NCBI RefSeq assembly: GCF_003286085.1
Contig: NW_020825288.1
Span: forward strand, 15,066,001 to 15,130,000
Reading direction: 5' to 3'
DNA: 64,000 nucleotides
Source: Drosophila persimilis
Taxonomy: Eukaryota; Arthropoda; Insecta; Diptera; Drosophilidae
The translations under genes were made by a program, and so were the position numbers. Positions 50,367 through 63,300 of the stretch are shown here, piece by piece (the stretch's first letter is position 1; each line of letters starts with the position of its first letter). Under the pieces are notes generated by a model. It saw only the letters and a list, made by a program, of their open reading frames with translations, made no database searches and had not been told where the DNA came from.

Positions 50367-53300
50367 AGGCATTAAAAAATAATTTATAAATCACGATGGA
50401 AAATATGTGCCTGGCCATGAAAGGAATGCCAGATGTAAGCGAAAGGGAGGCGGCAACAGAAGCGGAAGAACAACAAAACGAAAGCCGAGAAAGAGACTCC
50501 AGAGAGCGGCCGCCAAGCAACTTTCTAAATCTGTTTTCTGATATTTTGTTGTCTCTTGACATACCCTTGGAGAGGGTATTATACATTTGTTAAGATGCTT
50601 GAGACAAAAGACTTGGACGATTCTATTCGTTTATAATTAAAATTGTTCTAGGCATATTATTACTAAGGAATGCAAGATAAGTCATAGAATTTTCCTAGAA
50701 ATGTATAGATACTAGAAATTTTCTAAGTTCAAGCAAGTTCTTCATCGATTTTCATTCTAGAAATTAGGTCAATAATCGCAGTACTGTATCGCTAGAGGTA
50801 TCTGGTGATTCGGTACTCGAATTTATCGCTTGCTTTTTTTTTCTTTTGTTATTTCTTGTAAGTAAGTAGGTGTATCAGTCAAAAGTTGCCTCGCAGCTGG
50901 TAGCGGAGTGCGTTTTGAATTTCAATGGAAGCGCGGGGAGGGGGAGGAGGCCGAGTGGAGTGGAGGCTGGATGGCATCTGGAAGCGGAGGCCGCTTAAGA
51001 CCTCAAGTGTCGGGCACAAAAAAAACCGAGAAATAACAAAATTGGAGCAGAAAATGACGCAGCGCAGAGGCCTAAAGTCAAGGCTAACACAGACACTGAG
51101 AGGCAGACACACACACACACACATAGACGAAAACTGAGGCACTAAAGATATTCAGCCAAATTGGCATTAAGTCTGCTTGGTATCCATGAGATACAGATAC
51201 ATTTGACATTTACATAACAACAAGCAACAAGCGGCCTGCGAACGGAGAGCTTCCACTCTCCACTCTCCGCTCTCCGCAATTTGTTGTTAATAATTTATTA
51301 AGCAAATACCCGCGCACACACTGGGGTAAGTGTTTTCACTGTCTTGCATCCGATGGATGCCACTTGGCCATGCTGACGCCGACTAAGCCGTGCTTCTTAG
51401 ATGCTTCTTCACCTTATGCTGCTTCTTGGTAATTGCTTCTTGCCTCTGTTTTTACTGTTACTGGTGTGCTTCTATTCCATTCTATGCGCTGCAATCGGAT
51501 GTCACTGCCATCGTCGCCGCGGCACGTTCTGAGTTTGTTAAGCCAAAAGAGCAACTGACTTGACTTGGCCAACTGACTGCCAAAGCCGTTGACGATGCCC
51601 CTGCCGACCAGGCCCGGACCAGGGACCAGGGACCGGGCAGGGCCAGACCAGGGCAGCGAAAAAGCAAACTCAAAACCCGTTTTACTACACGCACACATAG
51701 AATAATGTATAGTGAGCGTGAGAGTGAGAGAGCGGCAGAGAGAGCGTCCCAGACGAGTGTGTGTGTGTCATGAACCAAAGCACTCGACCCGGCATGGTCT
51801 CGCCTCTCTTCCTCTCTCCCTCCACCCACCTCACCATCTGCTTTCTCCTCTCTGTAGTGCTATCCCCTTTATCGTTTGTTTGTTTCCTTTGTTTGTTTGT
51901 TGTAACGGCCGCACTCTCACATCTCTACCTCTACCTCCCCCTCTCCCACTCCCTTTGGGCTTTCTCTCTATCGCCTCCCACCCCCCTCAGCTATTGGCAT
52001 TTATGCACTCTTTCCACCGCCTTGAGCCAGCCCTGCCCCGCACCGTCGCGCCCACTTAGCGCCCATTTTCTTATTTCTCTGTCATTGTCAAGGCTGTGCG
52101 AGAAACTACCTGTGGGGGCCACGGCTTCGGCTACGGCTCTGGCTCTGGCTCCGGCTCTGGCCCTGGCCCTGGCCCTGCCTCTGCCCGTGGCTCTTTGTGC
52201 TCGCGTTGATAAGCGATTTTCACCGTCGGTCGGCCCCACAGCCAAGGCCCAAGGACCAAGGGTATGTCCTTTCCTAGAGATTGCCAACAATTGTTATATT
52301 TGTGGATGTTCTATACGAATGTGCACCATGTTTTGATTGTTTTAATTACATATGTATGCCCTAGTATTTGCACATGTATTTGAGAGTAACTATGTATATA
52401 GAAATGTATGTATATAATGATTTCTTCATTCGGAATCGTAGGTCTTCTGTTACATATTGACTTCACTGAAGGTTTGAACTATAGAGGACTTTCTAAGTCT
52501 TCAAATATGAACACACTATAACAATTAAAACTGGTAACAAATATTTGAGAGCCTTAAGAGGAGGCCAACACTTAAGAGGCATTTCCCATATTCTATAACC
52601 TATAGTCCCATATAGTGCTATAATCCAATAGTATCAGTATCAAGAGTATCATCTGATCACTGTCATTTTCTGATCACTTAAGTATAGTGGCCCTTACGTT
52701 CTTAGGGAGCTGTGTATTCTCCTAATTATACAAAAACTATGTATTTCCCAATTTAATATTAATTATTTTAAAATTGTATTTCAAAACAAGGAATATAATT
52801 ATTCCATTACGAAATATTCAAACTATTGCCGAATTTATTTACAAGTCTTTCAGAATTGAGTAAATCAACAAACATTTCAGTTTTTTTTTTTAAATTATAT
52901 GAAAATGTTCTTGAAATATTTTTAGACCATACATTTTGCCGTTAATAATTTTGAACATACTCAAATAAGTGAATAGAAATGTTCTTGGTATTTTGCAAAT
53001 GATTGTTTCTATTTTTATTGGCAGAATTTGTCTTGGCCCAGCATGAAATATTTTGATTTCAGTAGTAAAATAAAACAGAATATGGAAATGGTTTTCTGAG
53101 GTTTCGTAAGTGTTCTTTATGTGCACAAGCCATTGAATATGGTAATCTCTACCATTTCAGTACTCACGCTACCATCTCTATTCGGGTTGAAAGTTCAATC
53201 TTTGGGCAACCTTTGTTCCTGGTAATGCCAAAGGACGGCTGCCAAATAAAAAGTTCGTGGAAAGCTTGTTGTTTCTTTCTATTTGTTTGCTTTTTTTTCG

Positions 53301-53479
53301 ACTCTCCGTTATCTGTTTTTTTTTAGAGGTTGCGGTGCTTCGAGTGGTGGCTCACCCGTGCTCACATGTTTATTTGTTGGAACATTATTAGAATTCTCGG
53401 ATCAGAGACAAAATGCAAATAGCCGAAGACGACGCAAAAGTCGCGCGCTGTGCCCTGATAAGGGGCCGCCTGAAAATGG

Positions 53480-53511
<32 letters not shown>
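53480..53511. repeat. (ATC)n microsatellite
   Basis: About ten tandem ATC triplets in non-coding sequence. Confidence 0.95.
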
Positions 53512-56500
53512 CCATCGATAGATAATTAGTAAGGTGATAATAATTTGAGGGCGCTGAGGGCGATAGCGCAGTGCGATGATGATGCCGGGCTGATGCGAAG
53601 CTGATGCTGCCACCACGAGCGAGTCCAAACTCCAACAATGTGGGTGGAGTCCAAAGGGGGGCCCACTAGTCATGAATACAACGCTCCCGGCTAGAAAGGG
53701 GATGGGCAACGTTTAACTATAGCAGGTCCCGAGCTCATGTCAAGTGTGCGACAGGCTGACGCACTGGCCATAAATACCAAGGCCAAGGAACAACTTGAAC
53801 GTGTTTTTGTTTGCCTTCCTGGCTAAAGGATAGCTCAAAGAGGGCGGCATTCGAACCGCTAGGGGTCTGGGGTCCGCGTCCGGGTAAGGGTCCGGGTCCG
53901 GGGTTGGTCTGGCTTGAAGGAGAGAATAAATATTAACAAGCACGGGGGCAGGCAAACATTTGCATTGGAGCGGGCCGGAAAAGATCCCACTTACGAGTGG
54001 GGCCACAAAAACAACAAGTGAAACGAACCCCATCATTTTGGTACCTTTGAAGGACCAAGGGTATTGTATGGTTTTTGATTGGTACCCATTTGATATAGAT
54101 GAAACAGAAAATAGTTTCAAATATTGGAAGATGCCTCACTTTTCAAATATCTGCCCAAAAGAAGAGACCAAAGAGAGAGAACAGTTCATTCCACACATGC
54201 TCAAGGTGCTATATGTAACAATACTGCGACCGGAGCCCGAAGAAGGAGAAAACCAGGACAATCCAGTTATGAATGATATAATAGAGCAAACTCAGACATC
54301 GGTGGGGGGAGGGGTAGAGGCAGCACTGAATTTGTAATGTACATATGTTCGACGGAAATATCATTATGCTGCTGCACGAGTTTTCCCGATTATTTTTGCA
54401 CTCATTTAAGATGCAACACTTTCGGTGTACATGTTGAATATGTATATATGTATATATAGATGTGTTGAAAATTTCATGCAATTAATTCAAATAATAAATA
54501 TGCACACACGTACACACACAACGAAACGTTCACGGGCACGGAGACGGAGACGTAGACGGAGACGTAGACGGAGAGGGAGAGAAAGGAGCTAGGTACCAAC
54601 ACACCTTCAACTGTGCCACATTACGGCTGGCGCTTTTCTTTAGAATTTTCAATATTTGCTTCTGTGTGAGTGTGTAGTAATTTTTCTTTTACGAGCACGA
54701 GTCCGAGCAAGGGGATGAGGATGAGAGTATGTGCTACGGCTAGTGCCAGGTTGCCCGCTGTGGCAGCATCGTCGTCTGCGTCCACGTTGTGTCGCTGTTG
54801 TCGCTTCGGTTAACGGTAGAATTTCGCACGTTTTCACTTTGCCTCGGCCGCCGCGCAACTGAAACACAAACTGCGAAAAAGCATTGGCAGAGGCAGCAGC
54901 AACAGCAATCGCAAAGCCAGAGGCAGGCAGCAGAGCAGCAGAGCAGCGGAGCACAGCCGAGCACAGCAGAGCAAAGGAAAAGCATCCGAAAAGTAAAATC
55001 CAAATAATATGCAAAGCTCAGCTTTGCTACCGCTCCCAAATGAGAAACGGGCTTCCGGCTGGTCGTTCTCCCACGCAGAGCAGCTCTCCCAGATGAGAGC
55101 GGAAGGGAGAGCATTGCCATACGACTTCTACACGCTCTTGACGCGTTTCCCTAATCTGTTTTTATTTTAATACGGATTCTGTTCATCTGTTTATTTACTC
55201 GTTCTCTTCTCCGAGTTTCGCTTCCCTTCCTTTTTTGTTGCTATCGTCTCCCACTTGGCGTTGTTTACATCAGAGCCGCCAAAGCTTTCGCACAGGTGTT
55301 TAAAGCTTTGAAGTTGTAACCAAGAGAGAGGCGTATGATTTCTGTTGAGAGAGAGTGGGAACAGCAAAGAAGAAGAACACAAAATGCTTTAACAGGGTTG
55401 TCAGGTGATCTAATATGAGCTTTCCTATTGGAAATCCCACGATTTGGTTTAAAAAATAAACATAATTAAAGATAGATATTTTCGCGAATACTTCAAGGGA
55501 AGTATTATAAGTTTTCCATTTTATTAACATATTAATACTAACTTGCTTAAGCAACAAAAGATACCCTCGATGGACCGCGGTTTATCAAGAATTTACGTGC
55601 AAAAAATATTTGGCGGTTAGAAATAATCAGATTTTTAATTTTTGCCACATATGTATGCTTTTCATTAAATATCTGGCGACGACGAAGACCCAAACTTTTT
55701 TATACCACAGAGATATATGGATATATACATATATTCTCGTATATATGGAAATGATTTATATATATTTTCGTGCCATAATTGCACGTCAAATTTTAAACCG
55801 CTTTGTCTGTCGCGTGCTTTCAATTATGAAATATATTATGTACTATACAGTCGCGATCATTTCACTTTTCAGTATAATCGCCTGTAAAATGTTTAGAAAT
55901 GAATCAATTCTTGTGATTTTTGATTTTTATACCTCAAAGAGAGTATAGTGTTATATTAGGTTTTTTATTTCTCTATTATCTGCCATGGCTAATTCCAGTG
56001 GTCTTACGTTCGATTTGTCCACCAGTATCCGTGTGAAAGCTCCCGCACTTCTTTTAACAGCAAGAGCCACAACAATACATCATATCGAAAGGTTTACTAG
56101 TTTCTACTACCGACTATATAAATTCCATTGTCCTCTTGAAAGTCAAGGTAAGATGCATAGTCAAAAAAATCTGCGAAATGGTTTGTTATGTCCAGACCCA
56201 GGGCATTTGTATTTAGTTGAGATAATTTCAATGGACCTACTTATGGACTTAATGAATTCGAGATTAATCAGCCCTCGTTGATAAGAAGCGTGGAACACCA
56301 TTTTCCAAGGGGCAGTAAATTGGTTTGTAATAAACTTTCCTGAGGATGCTATGGATCGTCAATATTGAGAATTGCTCATTCCATTTCGATTTGCCAAGCC
56401 CATTGGCAGGTTTTCGGTAGAGATCAGTTCACGAATGATCTTCAGCACTATATACATATGTATTTTAATCTCAGAGAGGTACAGATTGTTCAAGAGTCTT

Positions 56501-56645
56501 GAAGCGAGAACAGTTTAAAAATGTAAGTCTTAAAGGGAATTTCGTTATGCATGGATGAAAAACAAATTAAAACTGAACTAAACGAAAAGTAAAGTAAACA
56601 TAAAAATAATTTAGGCAAGCGTTTTCAAGATACTACACACGACAA

Positions 56646-57945
56646 TTAATTAAAACTATGGAATGAAAAGCACAAACGCTTCAGTGAGTTTTTCTTCTTG
56701 AGCTTGGAGTCTTGTCTCTGCTTCCGCTGCGGTGGCGTCAGCCTTTCCCTGGGCATCAGCAGCGTCGAGGGTGATCCCAGCCGGTGACCAGGCATCGCTC
56801 GCCCGGATGGGACTTGCACAGGCAGTTGGTGCAGAAGCGGTACTTGTAGATGACACTGGTACATTCGGCGAACGTGTAGGTTGGCTGCGAGCCCGTGATG
56901 TCTTCGAGATTCAGCGCCAGGAAGCGTGTTACGGGTAGCCTTTTGCTGTTGGAAAATGCATATTTAATCGGTGGCATCAGCAGGCTTTCATCGCTTCGCT
57001 CCCGCGCATTCTCGCTGACGAAGACGCGGCTGCTCTTGCCGCAGCGGGCACACTTGATCCGTTGCTGCTCCTTCAATACCCGGCCGGCGTCTGCCTCCAT
57101 CAGTTTAAGACTGTTGTGGTCTGTACCGATGAGAGACGAGTGAATGTTGATGTTATCCAAAGCTTGTAATGGCTCTGGTTTGAACAAATTGTATCTTCTC
57201 TTGGGAGATCGGGATTCTCTAAGTTGAGGCTCGACTTAAGGCGATGATTGTGCAGACGCTCCACGGACTGCCGGCTCTTGAAGAGAGTCTGCACCCAGCT
57301 TTTCGTTACTTTGGTCATGACATCCAGCGTTTGGGCACTCATATGCTTCAGTATGCACTCCAGGGCCGGCTGGTTGTGGCTCAGCATACTGAAGATGTCG
57401 CAATGCTTCAAACCATCGAAGTAGCGTCTCCGGCTCAGTGGCTCGGCCGGTGGAAACAAAACCTTCTTCGACTTCTTCGGGCTGCTGTGCGGGGCCATAA
57501 AGTTCTTCTTACGGGGATTTGGAATGCTCTGCACTTGCTGCATGTTCGGCGTCCTATAGGGCTCGTCGCAGCTATTGATGCTGCTGCTGGCGGGGATCCG
57601 TAAGCGGGTATTTCTTGGTCCAGAGTTGATCCCTCGGACGGCAAGGCCTTTGGGGAGAGTTGTTGCATTGTTGTTCGGACAGTTCTCGGTTTTAGAGTCG
57701 CATTCCAACAAAACTGGCGCCTCCTCGTTTGAGTTGTTCCGCACTCGAGAGGACATGTAGCCGTACTCGTCCATCTCGGCTTCGGAGGGCGCCCCCAAGT
57801 TGGGGCTCTTCTTTTTCAACATTTGCCGACTGTATATTTGCTCTAATATGGTGTACTTATTCTTACGTTTTAGGCATTTGTTACTTGAGTTAGCGAAGAA
57901 TTTATTTTTGTTTAAGCCTATAAATCGGAAGTATGTTCCGTCCAT
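56646..57945 (-). pseudogene. Rca1: Intronless, frameshifted copy of Rca1 (Emi1/FBXO5 family)
   Basis: The sequence starts at the ATG at 57,945 (MDGTYFRFIGLNKNKF). An N-terminal regulatory region and an F-box-like segment follow (DIFSMLSHNQPALECILKHM ... VTKSWVQTLF). Near 57,185 the frame shifts, and a second frame (56,756-57,187) continues with a zinc-binding region: KCARCGKSS, then AECTSVIYKYRFCTNCLC and HPGERC. Near 56,770 a second shift leads to a basic tail ending KKKNSLKRL, like the Arg-Leu tail of Emi1-type inhibitors. The usual stop appears lost there, and reading continues to TAA at about 56,646. Rca1/Emi1 proteins inhibit the anaphase-promoting complex and stabilise mitotic cyclins. 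No intron is seen across 1.3 kb, so a retrocopy is likely. The parent is on another chromosome arm in D. melanogaster as I recall. The frameshifts could be assembly indels, in which case this could be a live retrogene. Confidence 0.75.
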
Positions 57946-59830
57946 TTTGAAATACCATCGTTTCAGAGTTAATTTTAAAAATTACACACAATATTTTCTT
58001 GGTTTACGTATAATTAATATTTGATTTAATCAAAAAATCAGTAAAGAGAAACAAAATTAAGAGCAGACGCAAAGAGAGTCAAGAGATTGAGCTTTGGGAC
58101 TGTGGCTCCGCTCCCAATGCTCTTTAAAGAAAGCTTTTCATACACTGTAACAAATTACGCCTGAGTTGAAACCATCTGATGTTCATCATCCTGGGGGAGC
58201 GGTGCTTTGGAGCGTGCCATGCAGCGAAATTGAAGCGCGTAAAATGCATATTACGCTAACACGTCACGGCGGAAAGGTAACCGGAAACGCAAAGCTTTTG
58301 CCAGATGGAGAAATGGGCAACAACGTAATCGCTTTTCCACTCCAGGAGCTTTTCATTTCAGCAGCTAGAGAGCTAGAGCCAGGAGGATGAAACAGGGAAC
58401 AGGGAACAGAAAATGGGAAAAGGAAAAGGGAAAAAGAACTGGGGCAGTCCCAACGAAGCAACTTCCAAAAGGGAAGTATAAAATTGCTCTAGCAACACAT
58501 GGCGCTTACCCGTACTGGGTGGGGGGTGGCTCCGGATGCCACCTAGAGGGTGGGAGGGTCTATGGGGCTGCCAACTGACAACAAAAGCGCCGCACGTAAT
58601 ATAATAAAGAGATTTTCCATAGCATACAAAGCGGGGCTGCGTCGAGACAGTTGCATGTGTCCTGGTTATGTCCTGGCCCACGTCCTACTGGTTGCCATTG
58701 CCATGCTCTGGTCCTGGCCACGTCCTGGCCTAAGCCACGCATTGTACACTCATTATAATGGAATGGAAATCGGTTCTAGCTGAACTACAAATACTATAAT
58801 TGGCCTTGCATCTCTCGGCGCACTCATATAATTGTGTATATGTACGCAGATCTGTATCTACGTGGGTTGCTCTTGTTGGGTGGTAATCAACAGTTTGTTG
58901 GCACGCGTTGCCGGCTCGCCCAGGGGGATGTTGCGCCACAGCTAGTGATTGTCCGAAGGAAAGGCATTTCTCAATTGGGGGATTCTATATGTGAAATTCT
59001 TGTCTCGGGATTTGCACACAAAATTTACAATTCCACAAGAATTCGGCAATTGAAATAATGTTTAGATTGTATTGGTGCACATATGTGTATATCATTTATG
59101 AGTTATGAGCTATGAGCTAAATACTAGCTAACATAAATTTCGACATCAAAATCGAAACAGCTATCCCATGGAACATGGTCTTTAGAGCACCAGATCCTGT
59201 GATACCCGATTGATGCACAAAATATTCGGTATCTTAGGTCCAAAGCTTCTAATTGATTAGAGTAATCAGTAATCAATGGGTCCTTTCATTACTTGGAGTA
59301 CAATAAAGTGTATCCTTCCGTTGTCCTTTCTTCTCCAAAGTCCTTCTTAAACATTCGGTTCTTTCGTTTAAGCAAATTGCTTGCGACTGCCCGTTCTGGT
59401 CTGTTCGGGGCTCCTTCCACTCAACCGAAAGCATTTGAAATTGGAAATAAATCAAAGACAGCACAGCAGCGGCAACATATTTTGCCTGTTGGATTCCCCA
59501 TGCCCCCACAGGCCAGCCCTCTCCCCAGGAGACAGAACATCCCAAAACTGGAACAAAGCACAAACTCAGCAAGTTTTCGCTGCTCGCACATTAAAGTTAC
59601 ATTTATTTGTAGAAAATAGAACCTCGTAAAGTCGGGTAGCCAGTTTCAAAAGGCTTTGGCTTTGGCTTTGGCTTCGGTGGCAGTTGCTGTTGCAATTGCA
59701 GACCCATAAAAAGTCTCTCCTAAGTGGCCAGACTCTGGGCTGCTGCCTAATGCGGCAATTGTTAAACCAAATGCAAATAGACGTTGCAGTGGCAGTCTCC
59801 GAAGACGACGGGCCGCGTGCCAGGCATAAA
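57946..59830. other. Spacer between the Rca1 copy and the SDR gene
   Basis: I see no supportable gene. The right part (about 59,300-59,830) is presumably 3' UTR of the SDR gene. Confidence 0.5.
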
Positions 59831-60350
59831 TCACTCCAACGGCTGCTGCTCCTCCCTCTCCATTTCCATCTCCGTCTCCATCTCCGTCTCCGTGTCCATG
59901 TCCTCCGCCTGGTTCGTTTCCGTTTCCGGTGCTGTCTCTAGCCTCAGCTCTGGCTCCTGCTCCAGCTTCACCGCGTACGCCTCCCTGTCGACTGTTAGTT
60001 TGGTAACGCTCTCGAGTGTTTTTATGGTTTGCATATACAATTTCTTGGCCAGCTCCTTGTCCTGGCCAGGCTCCGAACTTGCCGCAATTTCGCAGTCACT
60101 GAGACAAAAAAAAAGAAAAGATGTAACAAAAAATGGCTAACAAAGTGCCACTAATGCGGCAAAGGCAGCAGCAACAGCAACGACAGTGGCCATGGCAACT
60201 CACTTGAAGTACTCGCCGGTGACTTGCTTCAGCTGGGGATCCGTGGCCAGGCGGATGGCGCACTGGGCGCCCTCGTACGGGTTCTTCATGAAGATCCACA
60301 TCCACGGGAAGGTGACCACTCTCACACAAATGGACGACATCAGAGGCGAG
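59831..60350 (-). CDS. Retinol-dehydrogenase-like short-chain dehydrogenase, last two exons only
   Basis: Exons 60350-60204 and 60098-59831 join in phase (AA|T gives Asn) with a GTGAGT donor and CAG acceptor. The joined sequence carries the C-terminal signature of the RDH11/12/13/14-type SDRs: FMKNPYEGAQCAIRLATDP, then VTGEYFNDCEIA and GQDKELAKKLY. These enzymes reduce or oxidise retinoids and other lipid aldehydes with NADP(H), usually on endoplasmic reticulum membranes. The Rossmann fold, the catalytic Ser-Tyr-Lys and the N-terminal anchor are absent here and must be encoded off the right edge, across an intron longer than 3.6 kb. After the conserved part the protein ends in an unusual acidic Glu/Thr/Met repeat tail of about 35 residues. 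It may be the fly gene near 94 on 3R with this function, but I assign no symbol. Confidence 0.88.
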
Positions 60351-63300
60351 CTGTGCCCAAACAGAAATCAAAAGTTAGCCAATTTAGTTTCCATTGCAAT
60401 TACAAAAAAGATAGAATATGGCAGGTATTACAGAGGGAAGTCTTGCTCACACATATCTTTTTTGCTTTTGTTCCTCGAGTACCCAGTATAAAAAGGACCA
60501 ACCAGACACGTGCCACAAAATATGTGTAGACAACGACAAGGAGAGGACTTGTTTATTACATGTCGGAATTTGCCAGCTCATCGGAAAAGTTGAAAAACAG
60601 CTAAAGGAAGAATAGTGTCACTCTAATTTCCTTACTCTCGTTTACCCCATAAACTTGAGGACGAAGTACATAATTCACAACAATCCCCCGTATCTTTGCT
60701 TCCCTGTGCATATGTTTTTATGAACAAAATAAGTATATTATTTTTGCAAAATTTTGGCTTGATAAATAATAGAATTATGCTTTGCTTAAAGCCCATGCCT
60801 TCAATAGATTGGATTGGAGACTGGATTCAATTAGTTACGGAATCAAAGTCATGAAATTTGAAGGCAGATTACCAAACAAAAAATCACCTCCGCATAGAGA
60901 ATATCTTCCAAAAATTAAATTAAATCAAATCTTTTAAGCTAAATTTGGTAAGAATTTAAAAAGCAAAGATGCATAAAACTATTTCCATATTTCCCTTACA
61001 GTTGGAAAACCAGATAGAAGGTAGGCGGTGTAAGGTATGTATGTTCTCGTCCTTACAGCATGGTTCAATAAGCCACGGAGCTCAAAAGTCACACCACACC
61101 CATCTGGTGAAATGCTTTGTAATAAATCACAAAAAAACTCGTCAGCCGCTCATCATGTATATTTTTTGGCTTTGAACAATATCTTTATAATCTAGCACAG
61201 GACTGTACTCTCAAAGACTCTCTGAACTCTATAATTCTTTACTAAAAACATATATATTATTAATATATTATTGATAAACGCTGCCGATTTCCAGAGTCTC
61301 GCCCCGAGTGATCACCCATACTCTTCCTGTTAACATCTGGAGGCTCCGCCCAGGAACCAATTCTCCAGCAGGTAAGATATTTTTGTCTCGTGCAATGGAA
61401 AAAAAACCACTGTCGCACAGTGTAATTTATATACTTGAATGTTTTATTTGATAAAATGAAAATGATATGAATATTCCATCGAATACTTAAAGATAATAAG
61501 ACCTTAAACGATTAAGGACGGTACACCCATTATAAGGGTAGCCCCATGAAACGCACTGCTTTATTCCGGTGTGAATAGTGTACGGTACATGAATTCCGAT
61601 ATCAATAAACAGCTGCTTAAAGGCTTTTCTTTGAGTTAAATTTTTTGGGCAACACACAAGCCTTTTGTTTATTCCCTGAAAATGTTGTAGTCGTGTCAGA
61701 CCTGAGCCAATTTGTTTTCGGCATTGTTTTAATGACAATTTCAAGTGCGGCGATAACGTTCAGTCGCAGGAGCAGAATGCCGGTTCCGACTCGCATTTCA
61801 GCATTTCAGCCATTCGCAGCGTTGATCTCCAGCCTTAGCCAACTACGAACCGGGCCAATTTCAACGGCTGAGTCCAACGAGTTGTGTAAAATGGTTGGCT
61901 GCTCTCAATCCCCCATTCTCACTGCCTGTTTTCCCTGCTACCAACTGTTACTCCTGGCCGGGTGCCTGTTCCCGTTCCTGCTACTGATGCCGCCTTTTCA
62001 CGAAGGATTACGAACTTGCGCGCAATTTGCTTAGCTTTCGTTGTTAATGTTTTTCCTTTGGTTGCTGCTTACTCGATTTGCTTTTGTTCTTGTTAGCGGC
62101 CAACGAACGGGAAACGGTGCAAGTTCACCGACACTTGAGCATCGTAAAACGATAAATAAATAATTAATGCGCTTAACTTTTCCATTTACGCTTTTTCCGT
62201 GACTTGAGCATTAACTGCTTTTCATTTCCATTCATTTCATAGTACACACAGATACGCCGCCGCCGTCACCCACAAAGATCCACACCTACACACGTATGGG
62301 TGTAAGTGTGTGCCTGCCACTATCTGTCGGACCCTGTGCCCCGTTCTAGTCCCGCGTCTGTCCCACCGTTCGGTCTGGCTGGGTCTCCTTGCCTTGGGTC
62401 GAGGCTGGTGTTGATTCCATTCATCGTTTTACGCCAACGTTTTCATAGATGCGAATATCTGCCTCCACACCCAACCACTGCCCCCCCATTCACTCTTCTC
62501 TGTTCCGAGCCGCACACCACCTGGCACCCAGCACCCAGCACCCACGTTGCCTGCAGTTTTAAAGTGCATAGAAAGCTGCAGGGGCTGCAGATGGTCTGTG
62601 GGCAAAAAGAGAAAAAACAAATGGTTGTGGCTGGCTTGGGGTTAGACTTGGGGCATACTCTACGCGTACATAGATCCGTTGATTAATGCGTGTTTACGTA
62701 TGGAGAATAAATTGAGGTGTTCTCTACAGATTTAACACCAAAATATGGTATATGTACGGTACATATATGGTGGGAATAACAACTCGAAAGTGGTATATCC
62801 TATGCTGATCCCACTTGCAAGTTTCTAAATATAAATAAATAAAGATACTTTTAAAACGTTTAAGCCTAAGAAAAGATGGGTAAAACTGTTTTTAAATAAA
62901 GGGATATAATTATGCTTTTATATACATATCTGAAAAATTCAGTCGAATTAAGTATATAGCCTTCTTAAATTATTCTCTATATTCTGTGTAACAGTCCTTT
63001 GGGCATGTCCCTCAACTGGCCTTATATGCCTCTCTTGGCTAAGACGAAAATACAGCCTGACTCGCTAAGCTGTGGCTGTAGCCGGGCAAAGTTCATTTTA
63101 AAGCACCGACCTGCACCTGCCTTTAATAGGGTAAATCTTTCACCTCTATATGTGTGCTTTGTATGTGTGCTGGTCGGGAAATGAAAAACAGCACAGCTAA
63201 AGGGCTTTGAGCAGTAAAAGAAAACGGGGTTATCGGTGTATTTTCCTTTAAATCCGCAATAGATGGGCCACGAGCGGAAATTGAATCTGCCTGGGACCAA

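Larger units (their letters stand above)
48858..56640. other. Non-coding stretch upstream of PKD
   Basis: The first few hundred bases are presumably PKD 5' UTR and promoter-proximal sequence. Further right I see only microsatellites (TG at 50,342-50,366, GGCTCT at 52,131-52,180, ATC at 53,480-53,511) and AT-rich sequence. A GC-richer block at 54,750-55,100 could hold a distal first exon or promoter, but nothing readable decides this. Confidence 0.5.

Noticed and set aside
53960..54337. 125-codon open frame on the plus strand
   Set aside because: No recognisable domain, no splice or promoter context, and it overlaps microsatellite-rich spacer.
55985..56281. 98-codon open frame with good start context
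   Set aside because: Considered as a small gene, but no signal peptide, membrane segment or known motif is visible and flanking sequence looks like repeat debris.
61645..62034. 129-codon open frame on the plus strand
   Set aside because: Hydrophobic patches only; no domain, and no agreement with splice sites or neighbouring genes.
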